From: Cinclus cinclus
Lineage: Eukaryota > Chordata > Aves > Passeriformes > Cinclidae
Reading direction: 5' to 3'
Assembly (NCBI RefSeq): GCF_963662255.1
Contig: NC_085047.1
Location: forward strand, 110,915,872 to 110,979,871
DNA: 64,000 nt
The notes beneath the pieces were generated by a model, which did not search any database, had not been told where the DNA came from, and saw only the letters and a list, made by a program, of their open reading frames with translations. Positions 46,111 through 58,393 of this stretch are shown here, piece after piece. Each line of letters begins with the position of its first letter. The first letter of the stretch is position 1. A program made the translations under genes and the position numbers.

Positions 46111-46440
46111 TAATGGAACCTTAGAACAGCTCAGCTAAGAAGGAACTTGGAAAGATCATCTGTTACAACCTTCCATGGGAATGGGAGTCTAGATGAGGTT
46201 ATTTAACGTCCTGTCCACATCTCTGGGGAGGTTGTTCCAGTGAATGATTTGCTTTCTAACACTGAAAAAATTTCTTCTTACACTGAGAAGAAATCTCATT
46301 TTGCGGCTTTGTTGCCCCTTGTCTTCTCTATGTGGCTCCTTCCAAAGAGGGAGCTTCAGGTCTCTCTGTACCTGCCCTTCAAATCTTGAAATACAGGGAT
46401 AGGGTTCCTCTGAGACTTCTCCAGAGAAAAAAAGACCTAA
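46111..46440 (-). mobile_element. CR1 LINE 3' region (older copy)
   Basis: The plus strand shows AGCTAAGAAGGAACTTGGAA, GATCATCTGTTACAACCTTC, GGGGAGGTTGTTCCAGTGAA, GAAAAAATTTCTTCTTACAC, 'TTGTTGCCCCTTGTCTTCTC' and 'GGGTTCCTCTGAGACTTCTC', antisense CR1 3' blocks in order. Divergence is higher than in the copies at 5 and 14.5 kb. It directly abuts an ORF2 remnant of the same strand (next entry), so both are probably parts of one insertion. Confidence 0.85.
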
Positions 46441-46444
46441 CTTT

Positions 46445-46640
46445 AGTAGAGACAAAGGCAACAAATATATTGAGGCCTCTGCCTTGCCAGCATTATGATG
46501 TTCCCCTGCCCCATTAGCAATGGACCTGTGTCTTCCCTGTGCTTCCACTTACTGCCCATGGTTCTGAAGATCCCTTGCTTCTTGTACTTAGCATCCTTGG
46601 CCAATTTCAGTCCCAGATGAGTGTCAGACTTCCTGCCTAG
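46445..46640 (-). pseudogene. CR1 ORF2 remnant: linker just upstream of the reverse transcriptase domain
   Basis: Read on the minus strand from 46610, the frame gives Leu-Lys-Leu-Ala-Lys-Asp-Ala-Lys and Lys-Gln-Gly-Ile-Phe-Arg, then Gly-Ser-Lys-Trp-Lys-His-Arg-Glu-Asp-Thr-Gly-Pro-Leu-Leu. This is the conserved linker of CR1 ORF2 proteins ('LxLAxDxKxNKKGFxxYV...K-R-x-x-E-x-x-GPLL'). A frameshift later, a Lys-Ala-Glu codon triplet at 46477-46485 matches the 'KAE' that precedes the FFASVF motif at the start of the RT region. The RT domain itself is absent: after about 46445 the text jumps to 3'-end sequence. In intact elements this protein nicks target DNA and copies the element RNA in the nucleus. 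This remnant is dead. Confidence 0.68.
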
Positions 46641-47699
46641 GGAACTGTTGAAGTTCCAAAGCCATTTAATACCATTAAAAATGTATTTAGCTGTATCAAT
46701 TACAATGTATTACCTTTAGTAACCCATTTCCAAAGATTCTGTAAAGCACACTTCTTTCCCCTCTGCAGTAGCCTTGGCTTTTGCATGTGTGCAGTGAGGT
46801 GGTATGTGCTTAGACACTGTCACTTGGAGTAGTCCGGGGCAGTTCATTATTGTTACTGTTGAAATAATTATATTAGTCTAGCAAAGCTATCACTAAGGTC
46901 TACAATGCCAGCAGAAGCTTCTTGGAGTTTATTTAACACTGGCTGCTGACAGGTAATAATGGCTTGAAGAAGTGCTCATAAAAAAGACACTTTCCCCCCT
47001 AACCTGGTTAGAAAGGTTCTTATGAAATTATTGCAAACACTGTATCATATTCAGATTCTGTAAAATAATAGATTCTCCTGTAATGTAGTAGTGTGGGGTT
47101 TTTTTCCCTTATCAAGTCTTTGCTGACCTTTTCAGGATTATTTCCACCTCAGTTGCACATCAATGCACCTGAGCAGTGGCACAAACTACACAAGCCCCAC
47201 GAGTGCCCCATCCCTGGTGTGTTGAGCACTGGGAGGAGCAGCGTTGGCTTGGCTGACCCAGGAAATCCCTGCTCTCTTATTCCATGCCCTCTCCTACCTT
47301 GCTCTCGTGTCCTGGTTCGGTGGTGTGTGGCCACGGGCAAGGTGTGCAGACCCAAGGGGCAGGGCAGCCTGGGAATGTGCTGGTAATTCCATCATCCCAG
47401 CACTTCTTTGTTCAGAGATTCATGGGATTAGTAGCAAACCTGACTGGCATTGTCTCCCCATATTTGGGGACAAAGGGGAGAACAATATTACTTGTTACAC
47501 CTGCAGGATAAGGGCAGGGGAGACATTTGTCCTCCTGTAGAACCTCATGGTTACCAATAGCAAAAGTAAAAGAAATTTGAAATACTGATGGAATTTCTTA
47601 TGCACCTGGCATTTTCTATGGAAAAGTCTAAGCAGCTTAGTTGTCATCTGTATATGATCTATTGTAAAAAGTCCTCCTTTTAGACATTCTCAATCTCTG

Positions 47700-47890
47700 C
47701 TTAATGAAGAGACAAGCATCATGAGAGCAGTTTGTAACAAATTTATTAGCCAGTCATATGCATTTAATTAATATATAGCTCTGTATTCTACTTGCAGGCT
47801 AAATTAATAAGGAACAGAAACAGATGGATGCTTTTATCTTGCTGAAAACGAAGACACACTTAATTTTCTCTGCTGCTGATGTAATTCCAG
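47700..47890. promoter_or_regulatory. AT-rich candidate conserved non-coding element
   Basis: Transposon-free text with AACAAATTTATTAGCC, CATATGCATTTAATTAATAT and GGCTAAATTAATAAGG within 100 bp gives dense homeodomain and POU-type half sites. Composition resembles vertebrate regulatory deserts. There is no direct evidence of function. Confidence 0.2.
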
Positions 47891-48755
47891 TCTGATTTGC
47901 TGCCAGAGGTTCTGGTGGTAAATTTGCCTGCTGAATTTTTCAAGGTGTAAAGAGCATTTGGATCAAGCCTGACTAGGAGTGGTGGCACTTAATTCATTCC
48001 CTGGGTGAACAGCTTGCTTTGCATGCCCTCTCCTTTACCTCCGAGTGTTGTTTAAAGTGTTGTCTTAGTATGTGGAGAAAGCTGAACTGTGAGGGCAAGG
48101 AGCCAGTCAGGTGTTTGTGCCAGGAAGATGAAGGCTGTGTGTGACCTAAATGATGTCCTGCCAAGGTCAGGTGTGGGCTGGCACATCTGTCCCATGCAGG
48201 AGAGGTCCCACAGGGGTGGCTCCCTGTCACTTTGCAGCTGCACACAGTGATCCTTTCTAATGCCTTGTGTGGTGTCCCTCGAGTCATTCAGAATCCTAAC
48301 AACAGCTTTGATCTGATTAGTGCAGCCCAGCAAGGGTTTCCACAGGAATCAGCCATGGGATGCTTTGGAGTGTGTAAACCTAACATTAAGTAGCTACAGG
48401 TGGCCTTTTGCTGTTAGAAGGGTAAAAAAATGCAACTGCAACTTGCTGTATCCTCCTGGAATTGCACACTGTGGGCAACACAATCCCTGAGAATGCATTT
48501 GTATTTTCTTTAGCCTCGAAGTTACCAATCATCTGTGGTTTTCTCTGTCACCTGTGTGTTGCTAAGATGTTAAAACAGAAAGGGCAAGGCCCTGTGGTTG
48601 CATTAATACAAAGCCAGAACGAGACCCAAGGTTGTCAGGGTTTTCTATACTGTTTATCTAACAAAGAAGTGTCTCATAATGTAGAAGATACACCACAACA
48701 CCAGAACAAGTAAGTCACTTTGAGAAGAGCTGAGCAGATACTCTATTTTTTTCCA

Positions 48756-48858
48756 GCCTTTCCCACCCAAACCACTCCCCAAACCAATACCAAACAACCA
48801 ACCAAACAACAACAAAAATCCAACCAAAAACCCACCCTGAGAAAACACCCAAATCCCA
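48756..48858. repeat. A/C-rich, G-poor low-complexity tract
   Basis: About 100 bp made almost wholly of A and C (AAACCAACCAAAC-type units) with only a handful of G or T. It is not a perfect tandem array. It is the strand complement in style of the G/T tract at 50317-50453. Frames over it are unreliable. Confidence 0.8.
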
Positions 48859-50316
48859 AGTAACAAGTAGTCAGGTCTGCCGAAGCATTGTCACTTGCAT
48901 AAAAAACATTTTCTCTTAACTTCCTCCCCTGCTTTCACAGTCAAACTCAAAATTATTTTTAAACAGGGAGACTTGAGAAAGCTAGTTATTTACTTTCCAT
49001 ACACAATATTTGTCATAGTTTGACAATTTACAAAACATATGTGTTTGGATGAAATGGCTCTTTTCTTACAGAAAATTTCCAGCCTGTTCAATTTTCAGTT
49101 AAGTGGCTCCAGAATGTGAAGCAGTGTGTTATATTTAGTTCTTCTGTCAGGTGCTACTCTTAATGAAGCTGTGCAGTAGGCTATTCAGTCATGAGCCTTA
49201 AGTGTTTTTCTTGAGGCAATAAAAAAGGAAGGAAGCATCAAACAACAGGAATAGGAACAATGAGATTTCAGTAGAGGGAAAGGGTAAAATCAGTGGACCT
49301 GGGAATACTGCTGGGCATGCTGCCACCATTAAAATACAAAAGAAAGCATATGGTGAACTGAGTCACAGTATTCTGTATAATCAGATAATTTAGCAAGATT
49401 TAGTGGGTTGCTTTATGTCTGAAGCATGGAATAGAGCAATAATTATTAATCTCTCACTTCCATTGACTTTGACTACATAGGACAATCACCTCTTGATCTA
49501 CTCTACAAATCCAGACTGGTCACATTCCCACTTAAACTGTGCTAATTCAGGTTGTCAGAAGCTCAGATTAATTGGTCCTAGGGATGCCCTGCCATGTCTG
49601 CTTTCCTCTGACAATGTCTCCTCTACTTAGGGCTGGGAGACAGGTATGGGAACTGCAGTGATGCCTCAGCTCTGCTCCGGGAGCCCACAAAGCAAAGGAA
49701 GCCTTGGATGACTAAACAAATGCATCATTCCCCGCTCCGAGGTGACCCAGATCCATCCTAATGCTGGAAAGGCCTTGGCTGTGCTCAGGACATGACAGAT
49801 ACCTCCATCTTTTTTCACCTTTTCCAACATCTCCAGCATTATGTTCATTGTTGGATGTAGCTTTGGGTATCTCACACAGACCTCTGGTTGTGTCCTATGA
49901 AGTTTGGTTGTTCAAGTCACTGATGAAAAAGTTTTTGCTCTTTTTCTTTGCCATTTCACAGGTTTTCCTAGAAACCCTTTTGTTGATTTCCACCATCCAT
50001 TGTCTACAAAACATTCCTTCTCCCTCCTTCTTTTTCTTCCTACCCCCTCTTGCCTGTTTTCTTCTCCCACTCTTTCTAGGAGCACACTGTGTTTTTCATG
50101 GATTTAAAACCCTGCTATGAGATTTCATGCTTCAAGTTCATTGCTGATTACTCATGAACCAGGCAACAGATGAGTTATTCACCTCCACAGAGGTCCTGGC
50201 ACCCAGGGGTGACCAAAAGACTGAGTCTGAGAATGGCATCACCATCAAGGTGATTTCTGAGGCACCAGAGTACTAAATCTGTTTTACAGGTGGCACTGAG
50301 GGCTATTGCATGCAGA

Positions 50317-50453
50317 GTTTTTTGTGGGGATGGGGTTTGTGGTGTTTTTTGTGTGGTTTTTTTTTGGGTTTTCTTTGTTTTGGTTTTGCTTTGGGGTATG
50401 TTTGTTGGTTTGGGGGGTGGGGGTTTGTTTGTTTGATTTGATTTTTTTTTAAT
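50317..50453. repeat. G/T-rich low-complexity tract
   Basis: About 137 bp of G and T runs (GTGGTTTTTTTTTGGG, GGTTTGGGGGGTGGGGG, GTTTGTTTG). Several G-runs of three or more within 20-30 bases make local G-quadruplex formation on the plus strand possible. No unit repeats perfectly. Confidence 0.8.
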
Positions 50454-51879
50454 GTACGTTTCCTGCTACACTACCAAACATTGATTCTTGTCTCAATTTT
50501 TTCCTTTGTGAAAAACTCCCAAAGCCTCCCAAACAGGGTAATTCTCACAGCCAAAACACTGTGAGCATTGACAGCATTGTGAGGATTTTATCTTACAGTT
50601 CCAAAAGAAACTGTGCTTGATATCAAGCAAAGAAATATTTCCTTAACCTCCCTCTGTGAAAACACACAAAAAAGTTGCTCTGAAAGTATGGCCTGAGACA
50701 AAGGTGGAGTAATTAATTCACCTGCCTTTTCTTCAGGGTGCACAATGAATCTGTAGCCAGACAGGCATATTTCTTGCTTGGAGTATCCCAGCCACACAAA
50801 TAAACATGGTTTTCTGACTAAAAACTGAGAAGTAAATGAAAAGTGCTGAGATGAGAAGCTGCAGGGTTTAGTGTCTGGGCTGCTAAATCTGTCTCCTTTT
50901 CTTATTCCCTTTATTGATCATGTGTATCTTCAGTAAGTCTCTCCTGCTCTCTCTCTCAGTTTCTTTACTGTCCTATTGCTCCACCTCTGACCCATAAAAT
51001 CTTGGTTTTTCTCTGTGTGCTTGGTACAACAAGCTACACTGAGCCAAGCAAAGAGAAAAGCGTGCAGGGTACTCAGAAATGTGTGCTTGCCTGGGGGGTT
51101 TAACCTGGCATCTCCTTCTGTGCTTGCAGCCAGCTGTGAGGGTGGGCACTTGCAGATGTGTTGACAAAACACTCACCTCCACCCACAGCCAGTTTCCCCA
51201 AGCACTGGGAAGGTCAAATTCTTAAGAGCAGCAGAAAATCTCCCTGTGGAAATTGCTGAGCTGTCTGCAGGCAGCAGAGCAAAGACCATGACTTGCAATC
51301 TTACTGTATTTTGTGTATTTTGAGTTTTTGAATATCCTGGCTGTCCCTCTCCCCTCGGAGCTCGCTGTGCTGCTCACGTCAGCGGGAAGATCCTGCTCCT
51401 TGGGCGTGCTGCTCAATCTCTGGGCTGTAAATCCCTGTGTGCCATGCAAATAACAAGGAATCATCAGCTAATCTCTCATGAAGCTAATGGTGCTTCAAAT
51501 GGCTGCACAGATTATAGTTCTTAGCAATGCTGAGGTTTTGCTATCCTAAGTATAACCTGCTAATGGCCCCTCCTGTTCACACGCTGGTGGTCACAAAGTG
51601 GGCCATTGCTTTCACCTGCAGAGCTGGAATTTAATGGCATTAGAACTGTAAGGAAATCATGGTGATATATAAAGTGGAATACCATTTCCAGACTCTCTAC
51701 TGCTCCTCTTCCTTCAAGAGGAAGTGTTCAGTACATATTTGGTATAAATGAGAGCTTTGCCAGGCCAGTTGTGGTTTTCCTTTCTGGGGAAGCACAGGCA
51801 GATTTGCCCTCAGCAGTCCTCTCCCATTATATGCTCAATAACAGACTGAAATAGGTTTAATATAATTGACTTAGCATCG

Positions 51880-52110
51880 TGGGAGGATACTTTGCCAAGT
51901 AGTGGAAACTGGCTTGTGCCAGCTTAAAAGGTCATTGCAGTGTGAGAGTGTCCCTTCGCACATTATCTGCAAACACGGCCTTTGATCCAGTGTAATTGAT
52001 TTTAAAGTCTGATAGCTGGCCAAATCGATTCATAATATGAATTACTGATGGGAAAAATTCTTGAATTCAAATGCAGGTGACAAAACATCATCAACACAAC
52101 TGACCTTTGT
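51880..52110. promoter_or_regulatory. Enhancer-like patch with TCF/LEF and homeodomain motifs
   Basis: The patch holds CCTTTGATC at 51979-51987 (consensus TCF/LEF site), GTAATTGAT at 51992-52000, CTGATAG (GATA core) near 52010, and a palindrome ATTCAT-AAT-ATGAAT around 52029-52043. An E-box, CAGGTG, lies near 52074. It has no recognisable transposon text and mixed composition, as in ancient developmental enhancers. If this were Wnt-responsive, the TCF site would be the key element; that is inference. Confidence 0.28.
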
Positions 52111-52468
52111 AGTCTCTGCCTTCCTTGTGTCTAATTAATGCTTTCCACAGGAACTGCTGGAAAGCCTAGAAGGCAATTGTGGAAAATAAAGGCTCAAGTG
52201 GGCACTTTGCCTACTACATCCCTTATAAGAGAAGACAATGTGATGAAAAACCACTTTAATTAGCATAGGCTCTGGATCTGTTTCTGATCTCCTACAGGTA
52301 ATTCTTTTGTGTGACTTTATGTATTCCCTTCATTTATTCCTGTATTACATCCTTTTCACTGTAGTCAAAATTATACCTAATATCCTCATGATATGGAGAA
52401 TATTATGTCTAGGAAACTACTTCAAAACATGCAGTAACTTGAAAAAAGAAGAAAGCCCACTACAGAAG

Positions 52469-52484
52469 AAAAAAAAAAAAAAAA
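52469..52484. repeat. A16 homopolymer
   Basis: A run of 16 adenines preceded by AGAAG. I see no processed-gene body or LINE 3' end immediately upstream, so it is treated as a simple run. Confidence 0.9.
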
Positions 52485-55400
52485 GCAGTTTCTCAGTTTC
52501 TTGAACTAGAATACAAAAAATGATAGAATAGTTGTCTGTATAAGAGTGCAATAAAAACGAAGTCTAGCCACATGCATGGGATTGTCTGGTGCTTGCAGGA
52601 AGGTCATCTGATTTATAAGGATCAAGTGAGGCTGGAAAAAAGTCTGTAACACTGGAGAGAATCATTTCATTCTTCACACAGAGCAGCAAATACAAAAAGG
52701 GAAGATTTTGCCTTTTCTGAATTTCAATAAACCCTAATATGTGGTGGAATGCTGTGCCCTGAGATAATTTTCCTGTGACGGAACAAATCCTTTTTTGTGT
52801 GTCTGTGCATGGTCAGGCTGTTGCCCAAGAGGGTGGTGAGCATGTTTTTCCTGATTGTAGCTCTGCACCTGAACTTTGAGGGTGAGGGTGACAGGTAACT
52901 GCAGATGAACTGGTTTAGCAAGTGAGAAAACAGAGCTGTAATAGTAAAGGGGGACTTCCCCCTCTACTATTGAAGTTCAGTGACTTGCCTGCATTGTTGC
53001 TCATTATTTCCTTCCCATGAATTGCAGCATGCTTAGAGAACCCTTCCTAAAATGGGTCATGCAGGAAGGGCACTGCTTGCTCCTCTGTGCAGGTTGATTA
53101 TTTAATTCTGAAAGGCATTGAGCAGCATGAAACTGTGAGAATTATAATGAAATGGAGCAATCAAGCAAAAACTTGGGCCCATTTACTTTTGTCATCTTCT
53201 ATTAGTGTCCTTATTAGTGGTGGGTGCTGCATGAGTGTCTTGTTGTCAAAGCCCAAATGTGACCCTTTCGGGTCACTTTAGTAGCCAAAGGATTGGATTG
53301 GCCCAAACTAGAAATATGTTTAAATTATCATCACTGGCATTGAAGATGGCACCAGCAGTGGTCTGCTCTAATTAATAAGCTTAAATTTTCATTGGTGTTT
53401 AGTGAAAATAATGATAACAGAAATCTTTATCTATCAGAGTGATGGATGTGCCTTTTGTTTCATCTCATGTTTCAATAACGGGGAGGAAAAGCTTCACTTG
53501 CAAGCTGTTTTTAGTGGTTGCCAGAGGGCAGAGAATTTGGTCTCACAAAGACAAGTTGTAGAGAAAGGAATAATAAAAAAAAATAGGTAGTTTGATAAAC
53601 TGAGACACGTGGTCTCTTGTATTAAAGGCCTACCAACACTTTTTATTCAGGCTGTAATTCAAAGCCACCATCAGATTATTGACAGACTCAGGGACCTGGT
53701 AGATAAGGAAATTGGAAATAAATAAAATGTTTCACAGGAAAGATTCTCAAAGCAGGTGCCTCACATCTTTCCTGTACAGCAAGATTTCCATTTTGATGCT
53801 CTCAGCTAACCACATGTCATCTATTGCAAGAAACGTTTTTGACATTCAGAACAGTCAGGCACATTTGTCTCCAAGCATTTAGCCTGGTTCTGGACTTTAA
53901 GCACTCATACAGAAATGTTGTGTATTAAAAACTGTCATGTAAACCATGAAATACTCATCTCAGATCTTCTAGGAAAGCAAAAATATGTGACAAAGGCTAT
54001 CTGCTGGACATGTGCCTCCAGCCAAGAAGATGGCACAGATGTCATTTGAGAAACTAAAGGAAGCTTCTGATGTACCTTGAAGATCTGTGCTGGGGTTTGC
54101 CCTCTGAGAGCCATTGAAACTCTGTCCTGTTGCTTCCTAGCCTGTTAAAGTGACCAGAATTAGGATTTTTTTCCTTCCTGTTGCCAAACCCAAAGTATTC
54201 TTAACAAAATGCACCCAACTAAGAATGCCTTAACCAGCTTCACCATTCACTGGAGTTGGAGAGAACAATAATCATCTTTCCTAAAGATGTACAATTAAGA
54301 GAATTTTTCTGCCACACTTCCACTGTTGTGAAGGACATGGTCAGAGAAGACTATTATATCAATTTTTATTTGTATTTATTATATCAATTACTATTTTTAT
54401 CAATTTTGCTTATTTAGCAGTAGCAAATGTCTTTTATGAGGACTGCTTTCCTTGCTTTCCTAATAATTCCTAACAATACTTTTCAGTTTAGTTCCATTTT
54501 TTTCTTCATGAAATCGACTATAAACCTGTGATTTTGAACTGTCTTTTAGTGCTTTCAGTTTTACTTGAAAAACAGAACCCATCTTTTTGCTCTAAGCTAA
54601 CCAGGTTTGGTCTGAAAAGATAAAGGGAGAAAGAGCTATTAAGAATTGTTAAAAAAAATTACCAAAGCCGGACCACTACCCTGGCTGAGCCTAGTAAACA
54701 TTTCCATAACGATCCAAATGCAATACAGTTTTCATGTCCTTTTTCAATGTTCTCCCACTGTCCTCTACCACATGCTTCCAGAGCAGGAGCAGCATGTGTG
54801 GTTTGCTGTTGTTAGTTAAGTGGAATCAGTTCAGCCTAAGTTACAGTGCTGCTGACTCCTGTTTGTTCCACTCTTACAGATATACTCCTCTCAGGATGAC
54901 TATTCCTATTTTTCTCACTTAATTATAAAAATTAATGCTCCCAAATGCTTCAGGGAGAAAAACAACCCTTTCCAGGAGGCTCCAGAAAGGACAAAAAGAC
55001 CTAGTCCCTTGTTTAGATGTACAAGAGTTGATTAGAAATGATAAATTATTAAGTCCAAACCGATATTTATTTGCATCTACATTCTGAAACAGAATCATTT
55101 ATGCTAGGCCAGACATTGTGTTATAGAAGTTGGAAAAGCAGGCATTTATTACCCTGTCACAGGGCACACAAATGAAGCAATGAAACTCCAAGGTATCTGG
55201 GCATGAAGAAACATTAAACAGGTTTTTCCTGGGTCTGAGCACTTGTGGCTCTGTGTTCAGCTTCTCTGAACAGCTGGAGCATCTTGGGGCTGCTGTGATG
55301 TGTCCAGGCAGCATTTGTGACTTTGGGAGGAAGGGAGTGCTCAGGGCTGATTTATTGTGTGTTCTAGAAGGCAATAGCTGTGGTTCTGGACATCACACAA

Positions 55401-57098
55401 GTTTCCCGAAGCAAGAATAATTTTCATTTTCTTTTCTGTCTGTTCTACAAAAGTTTTGCTCTGAAGGTCCTTCTGCTTAAACAACGGTTTGCACAGGAGG
55501 GAACATTGTTTTTGTTGTGGACCAAGACTCTTTTTCTTCCTCTGGATGAATCTGGGTCTAATGATGTTTGTGCTTCTGATGAAGTCCACAAGAAATTGGA
55601 CTTTCCTTTCTTCCAGTGGGTGCCTGGCAGGAGTATTGTACTTGTGAAATCTATAGACTCGGCACAACACAAAGGAGCTGTGAACCAGCCTGGATACACT
55701 TCCAGCCCAGCAGGCAATAACAATACATTTGCTGTGCTTCATCTATCCTTGGATTTCACAATGATTGACAGCTTGTAGCTGCCATCAGTTAGTGGAAAAT
55801 CTAGTTTTTACAAGAAAGCTATTTACTCACAGAATTTGAAAGGAGATTCTACCCTACTGCCTTCACTGTTAAGATGCAAAACACTGACATGATAAAAAAT
55901 GTGGTAGCCATCACTTCAGGATTTTCTTTCACATCCCTTCATGGGATCATGCATCTGCCCCTAGGCACTTACACAGAACTATTTGAAAAATGCTGCTGTG
56001 AGGTATTAGTAGGTGAGGCTTCATCCAGATGTTGAGGAATAATATGAATGAAATTCCCTTTCAAGATAAAATGTGAATTTGGGGATGGCAATAGAAAAGT
56101 CCATTTTGTGACTGATGTAATACGTTTTTTTCCCCATCCATTCATAATCAAGATGAAGACAGATTTGTAACACTTGGATACTATCCTTCTCTAAAAAACC
56201 TTTTATACCTCTGAAGGGTTGTGAGCCTATACACAACTACAATGGCCTCCTCTTCAAAGTGGCCACCAATTTAGAAAGACTTCCTGAAGTACTGATGCTT
56301 TATAAAATCTGTGACTTAAGGAATCCCTGGAACATCTTTTGAATGTTGAGAGGTCAGAAGGTCAGCTCTGAAGTCGGACAGTGTGTGTTTCTGTGGGCAG
56401 TGACCAAGAAAAAAAAAAGACAGGAGCGTGCAGTGAGTGCATAAACCAGCCACAACCCATTTGCAATTGTGCAGGGATCACGGGGAGAGGGGAAAGAGCT
56501 AACCTGGAAAAGACAGGACCAGATAAAAATAACGTAGTTGAGTTAGACCAAAGGAACCCACCTGGTGTGTGCCCCTTTGTTAGGAGACTCCCGGGAAGAG
56601 CAGAGGTAGCTTCAAAAGCAAAAGGCAGAGTGGTGCCCAGGGGAAGTGGAGCCTCCCAGCACCATGTGGGGAGGGGGGAGCTGCAGCATTGTTGCTGCAG
56701 GGTGATGGAAGTTGGTTATCCACCCTCTGAGAGCCCAGCCACTGATCACCAGTATTGGCTTTTCTTATCAGAAGCAAAATTTCAGGGCAAGATTATACTC
56801 ACAGGTCTAGAAATGTCATAGCTGAATGGTTCTGTCAAAAATTACTGGTTTGTCAAAACCAGCTCACTTCATGGAGATTTGCCAGTTCAGAGAAAATTGC
56901 TTGGAGCAGTAATGAGAAAACTTCGAAGAAATAAGGCAATTTGATTCAATTCTTCAATATGGAATGTTTCCACTTTTCTGTTCTTGTTTTGTTCTTTTTT
57001 CTTTTTTTTAGTAGTCTATAGAATGTCTGCTAGTTAGGCTGAAAAGTTTTAAACCAACAAAATGTCTCTGGATTCAAGCTTTTTGCTTGAGGTGGTAG

Positions 57099-57380
57099 TC
57101 CTCTTCTCTTCTCTCTTCTCTCTTCTCTCTCCTCTCCTCTCCTCTCCTCTCCTCTCCTCTCCTCTCCTCTCCTCTCCTCTCCTCTCTCCTCTCCTCTCTC
57201 CTCTCTCCTCTCTCCTCTCTCTTCTCTCTTCTCTCTTCTCTCTTCTCTCTTCTCTCTTCTCTCTTCTCTCTTCTCTCTTCTCTCTTCTCTCTTCTCTCTT
57301 CTCTCTTCTCTCTTCTCTCTTCTCTCTTCTCTCTTCTCTCTTCTCTCTTCTCTTCTCTTCTCTTCTCTTCTCTTCCTTTC
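57099..57380. repeat. 282-bp CT-rich array with changing unit length
   Basis: All-pyrimidine on the plus strand. The order of units is CTCTT-type, a block of CTCCT pentamers (about 57129-57185), mixed TCTCCTC units, a long block of heptamers TCTCTTC (about 57220-57348), and final TCTTC pentamers. Each block is nearly pure, implying successive expansions of different units within one tract. The long Arg-Glu-Lys and Ser-Leu-Leu frames here are artefacts. Triplex (H-DNA) formation is plausible for such a mirror-like tract. Confidence 0.97.
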
Positions 57381-58393
57381 TATGTTGTTGTACTCCAAAA
57401 TAGAAGAAAAGGTAAAATTCTGTGTGGGGAGAGAAGAACCCAACCAACATATATTTCATCTCTCCTTCTGCTCCAGATTACATGTTTGTCACAGACTTGG
57501 CAAATGGCTCTTCACCTGCAATGTTTTCCACCAAAATATGCAGCTTTTAGACACCTGAGAAGATGCAAGCAGGTTTGGTAATATTTCATGCTCTTTTTCT
57601 GTCAGTATACGTCCCAGTCTGAAACAGAAATACTTTGGTGTCTGAATACCATGTTGCTGTTACAAAGTTTGCATGTAGACTCAATGAATGTTCATCTGGG
57701 TGCCCCCTTACTAACCAGGAGTCAGCTACAATGCTCTGTCAGAGCCACAGTCTTTCATTCCAGAGCAAAATAACAGTAAAATAATAAAATTCAAGTTGGA
57801 GTGTAAAGGAAGAGCTGTTGAAGTTAGACCATCAAAACTGCTCACTGCTTTGCTGAGAAGAGTCAAGGAGTGAGAACTTTTTTCTGTCTTGGAGCAGCAG
57901 GAGTCAAATCAGCACATAATCACCTCTTCACTGAATGTAAATCTCTCTGGTACCCCATGTGTGTTTTACAGGCAGGGGAATGATTCGAAGACTATGCTGA
58001 CCTCATCAATTTGGAAATATGAAGAGTCAATCCAATTTTAGGGCTGTACGTTGTCAGGGAGTGCAGGAAATTGTATTAACTTTCTGCAAACGCTGTCTCA
58101 GGAGCTCTAGTAATAGCCAAAACCTTTTACTTGGCATGATGCCATCCTAATTAACAAGAAAAGGCATTGGGAAGAAGTTCTTCAGAAAATAAAACCAGGG
58201 ATGAAAACTGGCAGCGTGGCAAGAGAAAAGGTGCAGAACTACACACGATGCCTTAGAATCCCCTCTACTTCCAAAAAACCCTCTATGCCTGAGCTTGGCA
58301 CAGGGCAGGAAGGATTGTCTCAAGAGCCTGGTCCATCAGTAAATACTGGCAGGTGGAAGTTACACTGGGAATGCAGGCACCTAGGATAACATT

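Larger units (their letters stand above)
46641..57098. other. Long unique non-coding stretch
   Basis: No gene or confident transposon over about 10 kb. Landmarks listed separately are an AT-rich patch at 47.7 kb, an A/C-rich tract at 48.8 kb, a G/T-rich tract at 50.4 kb, an enhancer-like patch at 51.9-52.1 kb and an A16 run at 52469-52484. Frames of 132-146 codons at 55341-55778 and 56381-56821 have no recognisable domain. Confidence 0.5.

Noticed and set aside
56381..56821. 146-codon plus-strand frame as a coding gene
   Set aside because: No recognisable domain, low-complexity Lys/Arg and Gly runs, and no splice or promoter context.
57030..57459. Arg-Glu-Lys-rich frames of 136-137 codons on the minus strand and a Ser-Leu-Leu frame on the plus strand
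   Set aside because: Translation of the CT array; no non-repeat domain on either side.
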